A stretch of 13,912 bases of DNA from Bacteroidaceae bacterium (lineage in GTDB: Bacteria; Bacteroidota; Bacteroidia; Bacteroidales; Bacteroidaceae): positions 1-13,912 of the forward strand of contig JAGCWG010000253.1 of NCBI GenBank assembly GCA_017961965.1, written 5' to 3'. Positions within the stretch are counted from its first letter, which is position 1. Each line of letters begins with the position of its first letter. The notes beneath the pieces are model-generated. The model saw only the letters and a program-made list of their open reading frames with translations, searched no databases and was not told the DNA's origin. The translations under genes and the position numbers were made by a program. Shown here one piece after another: positions 13,484-13,912 of this stretch.

Positions 13484-13912
13484 CTATTTTACTAAGACTT
13501 TTCTGCCATTATGAATATATATTCCCTTTTCTGTTGGCTTATCCGTAAGGCGGACACCATTAAGAGTGAACCATCCTTCACATTGTTTGAACGTAGGTGA
13601 TTCTCTTTCTAAGCAATCAACAGATACAGTTTCACTCGTAACATCATCAACCTTAACGTCCGTTGCTTGACTTATAACATACACAGGTACTTCACCTGTA
13701 TATACTTCGCCATCAACCACAATAGCCACACCTTCCGGTAGTACCACACTTTGACTGCCAGAGTATGATATACTTGGTATATTCCATTTTACCACAGTTT
13801 TTGAGCTCATGAGTTCTAACTTTTCCTTAACGACAACACCATACCTTCTTGCCGTAATAGACAGGTCAGCCCCATCGCACAAAATGTTATCACAATAAAT
13901 TCCTTTACAAGA
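13484..13912 (-). CDS. C-terminal part of a probable secreted or surface protein (5' end outside window)
   Basis: The frame is open from the right window edge to the TAG at 13486-13484: 142 residues with no stop. The TTG near 13882 is an internal codon, not a start, because the frame continues upstream with in-frame codons to the edge. The sequence is rich in V, T, S and alternating hydrophobic residues, as in beta-sandwich domains of secreted proteins. It ends GWFTLNGVRLTDKPTEKGIY followed by I-H-N-G-R-K-V-L-V-K. This ending resembles the short NG-x-K-V-x-V-K tails common on exported Prevotella and Bacteroides proteins and related to type IX secretion sorting domains, though only the last 30 residues match that pattern. 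Enzymatic function cannot be inferred from this fragment. Confidence 0.7.
   Translation of the reverse strand, partial: SCKGIYCDNILCDGADLSITARRYGVVVKEKLELMSSKTVVKWNIPSISYSGSQSVVLPEGVAIVVDGEVYTGEVPVYVISQATDVKVDDVTSETVSVDCLERESPTFKQCEGWFTLNGVRLTDKPTEKGIYIHNGRKVLVK

Overview
The window looks like a chromosomal segment of a member of the Bacteroidota, most likely Prevotella/Segatella or a close relative. Three things point there. Several leaders carry the Bacteroidota -7 promoter word TAnnTTTG. Most starts lack a Shine-Dalgarno sequence and have A-rich leaders instead. The gene content (a GH57/GT4/GH133 glycogen cluster, a monofunctional GDP-mannose pyrophosphorylase, NhaD, and a secreted-protein tail ending in the NG-K-V-x-V-K style) is typical of that phylum. 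This rests on reading the sequence and on family knowledge; no database search was run.

Layout from left to right. Positions 1-144 hold the start of a membrane protein (minus strand, cut by the window edge). manC (331-1395, minus) has a clear terminator at 260-290. A BadF/BcrA-type sugar kinase (1539-2381, plus) runs divergently from manC. A three-gene minus-strand operon follows in transcription order: GH133-type glycogen debranching enzyme (7273-5330), GT4 glycosyltransferase (5316-4042) and GH57 amylase-like protein with a histone-H1-like tail (4000-2555). It ends at a strong hairpin, 2495-2532. Divergent from it is a Crp/Fnr-type regulator (7590-8294, plus) with a near-ideal Bacteroidota promoter and a conspicuous palindrome between the two transcription units. 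A diacylglycerol-kinase-like protein (8278-9210, minus) converges on the regulator with overlapping stop codons. Then come miaA (9516-10430), pfkA (10712-11689) and nhaD (11891-13270), all minus, and the C-terminus of a secreted-type protein (13484-13912, minus, cut by the right edge).

How the genes fit together. The central block is a glycogen/alpha-glucan metabolism unit next to a likely transcriptional regulator. pfkA feeds glucose units into glycolysis, and manC and the sugar kinase handle nucleotide-sugar and amino-sugar metabolism. miaA (tRNA modification) and nhaD (Na+/H+ exchange) are housekeeping genes.

I do not see a clearly new defence or mobile system. What deserves attention is subtler. 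Four intergenic gaps carry degenerate arrays built on a 7-bp period, with different words in different gaps, and one gap also carries an octamer array; one pair of arrays forms a large inverted repeat and another runs into the miaA stop codon. Several enzymes show substitutions at positions that are usually catalytic or metal-binding: debranching enzyme WMD to WMN, PFK GGDGS to GGNGS, lipid-kinase GGDGT/DGE to GGDRS/DSK, and a degenerate GH57 fifth motif. The GT4 gene also has a perfect Shine-Dalgarno sequence in an otherwise SD-poor setting.
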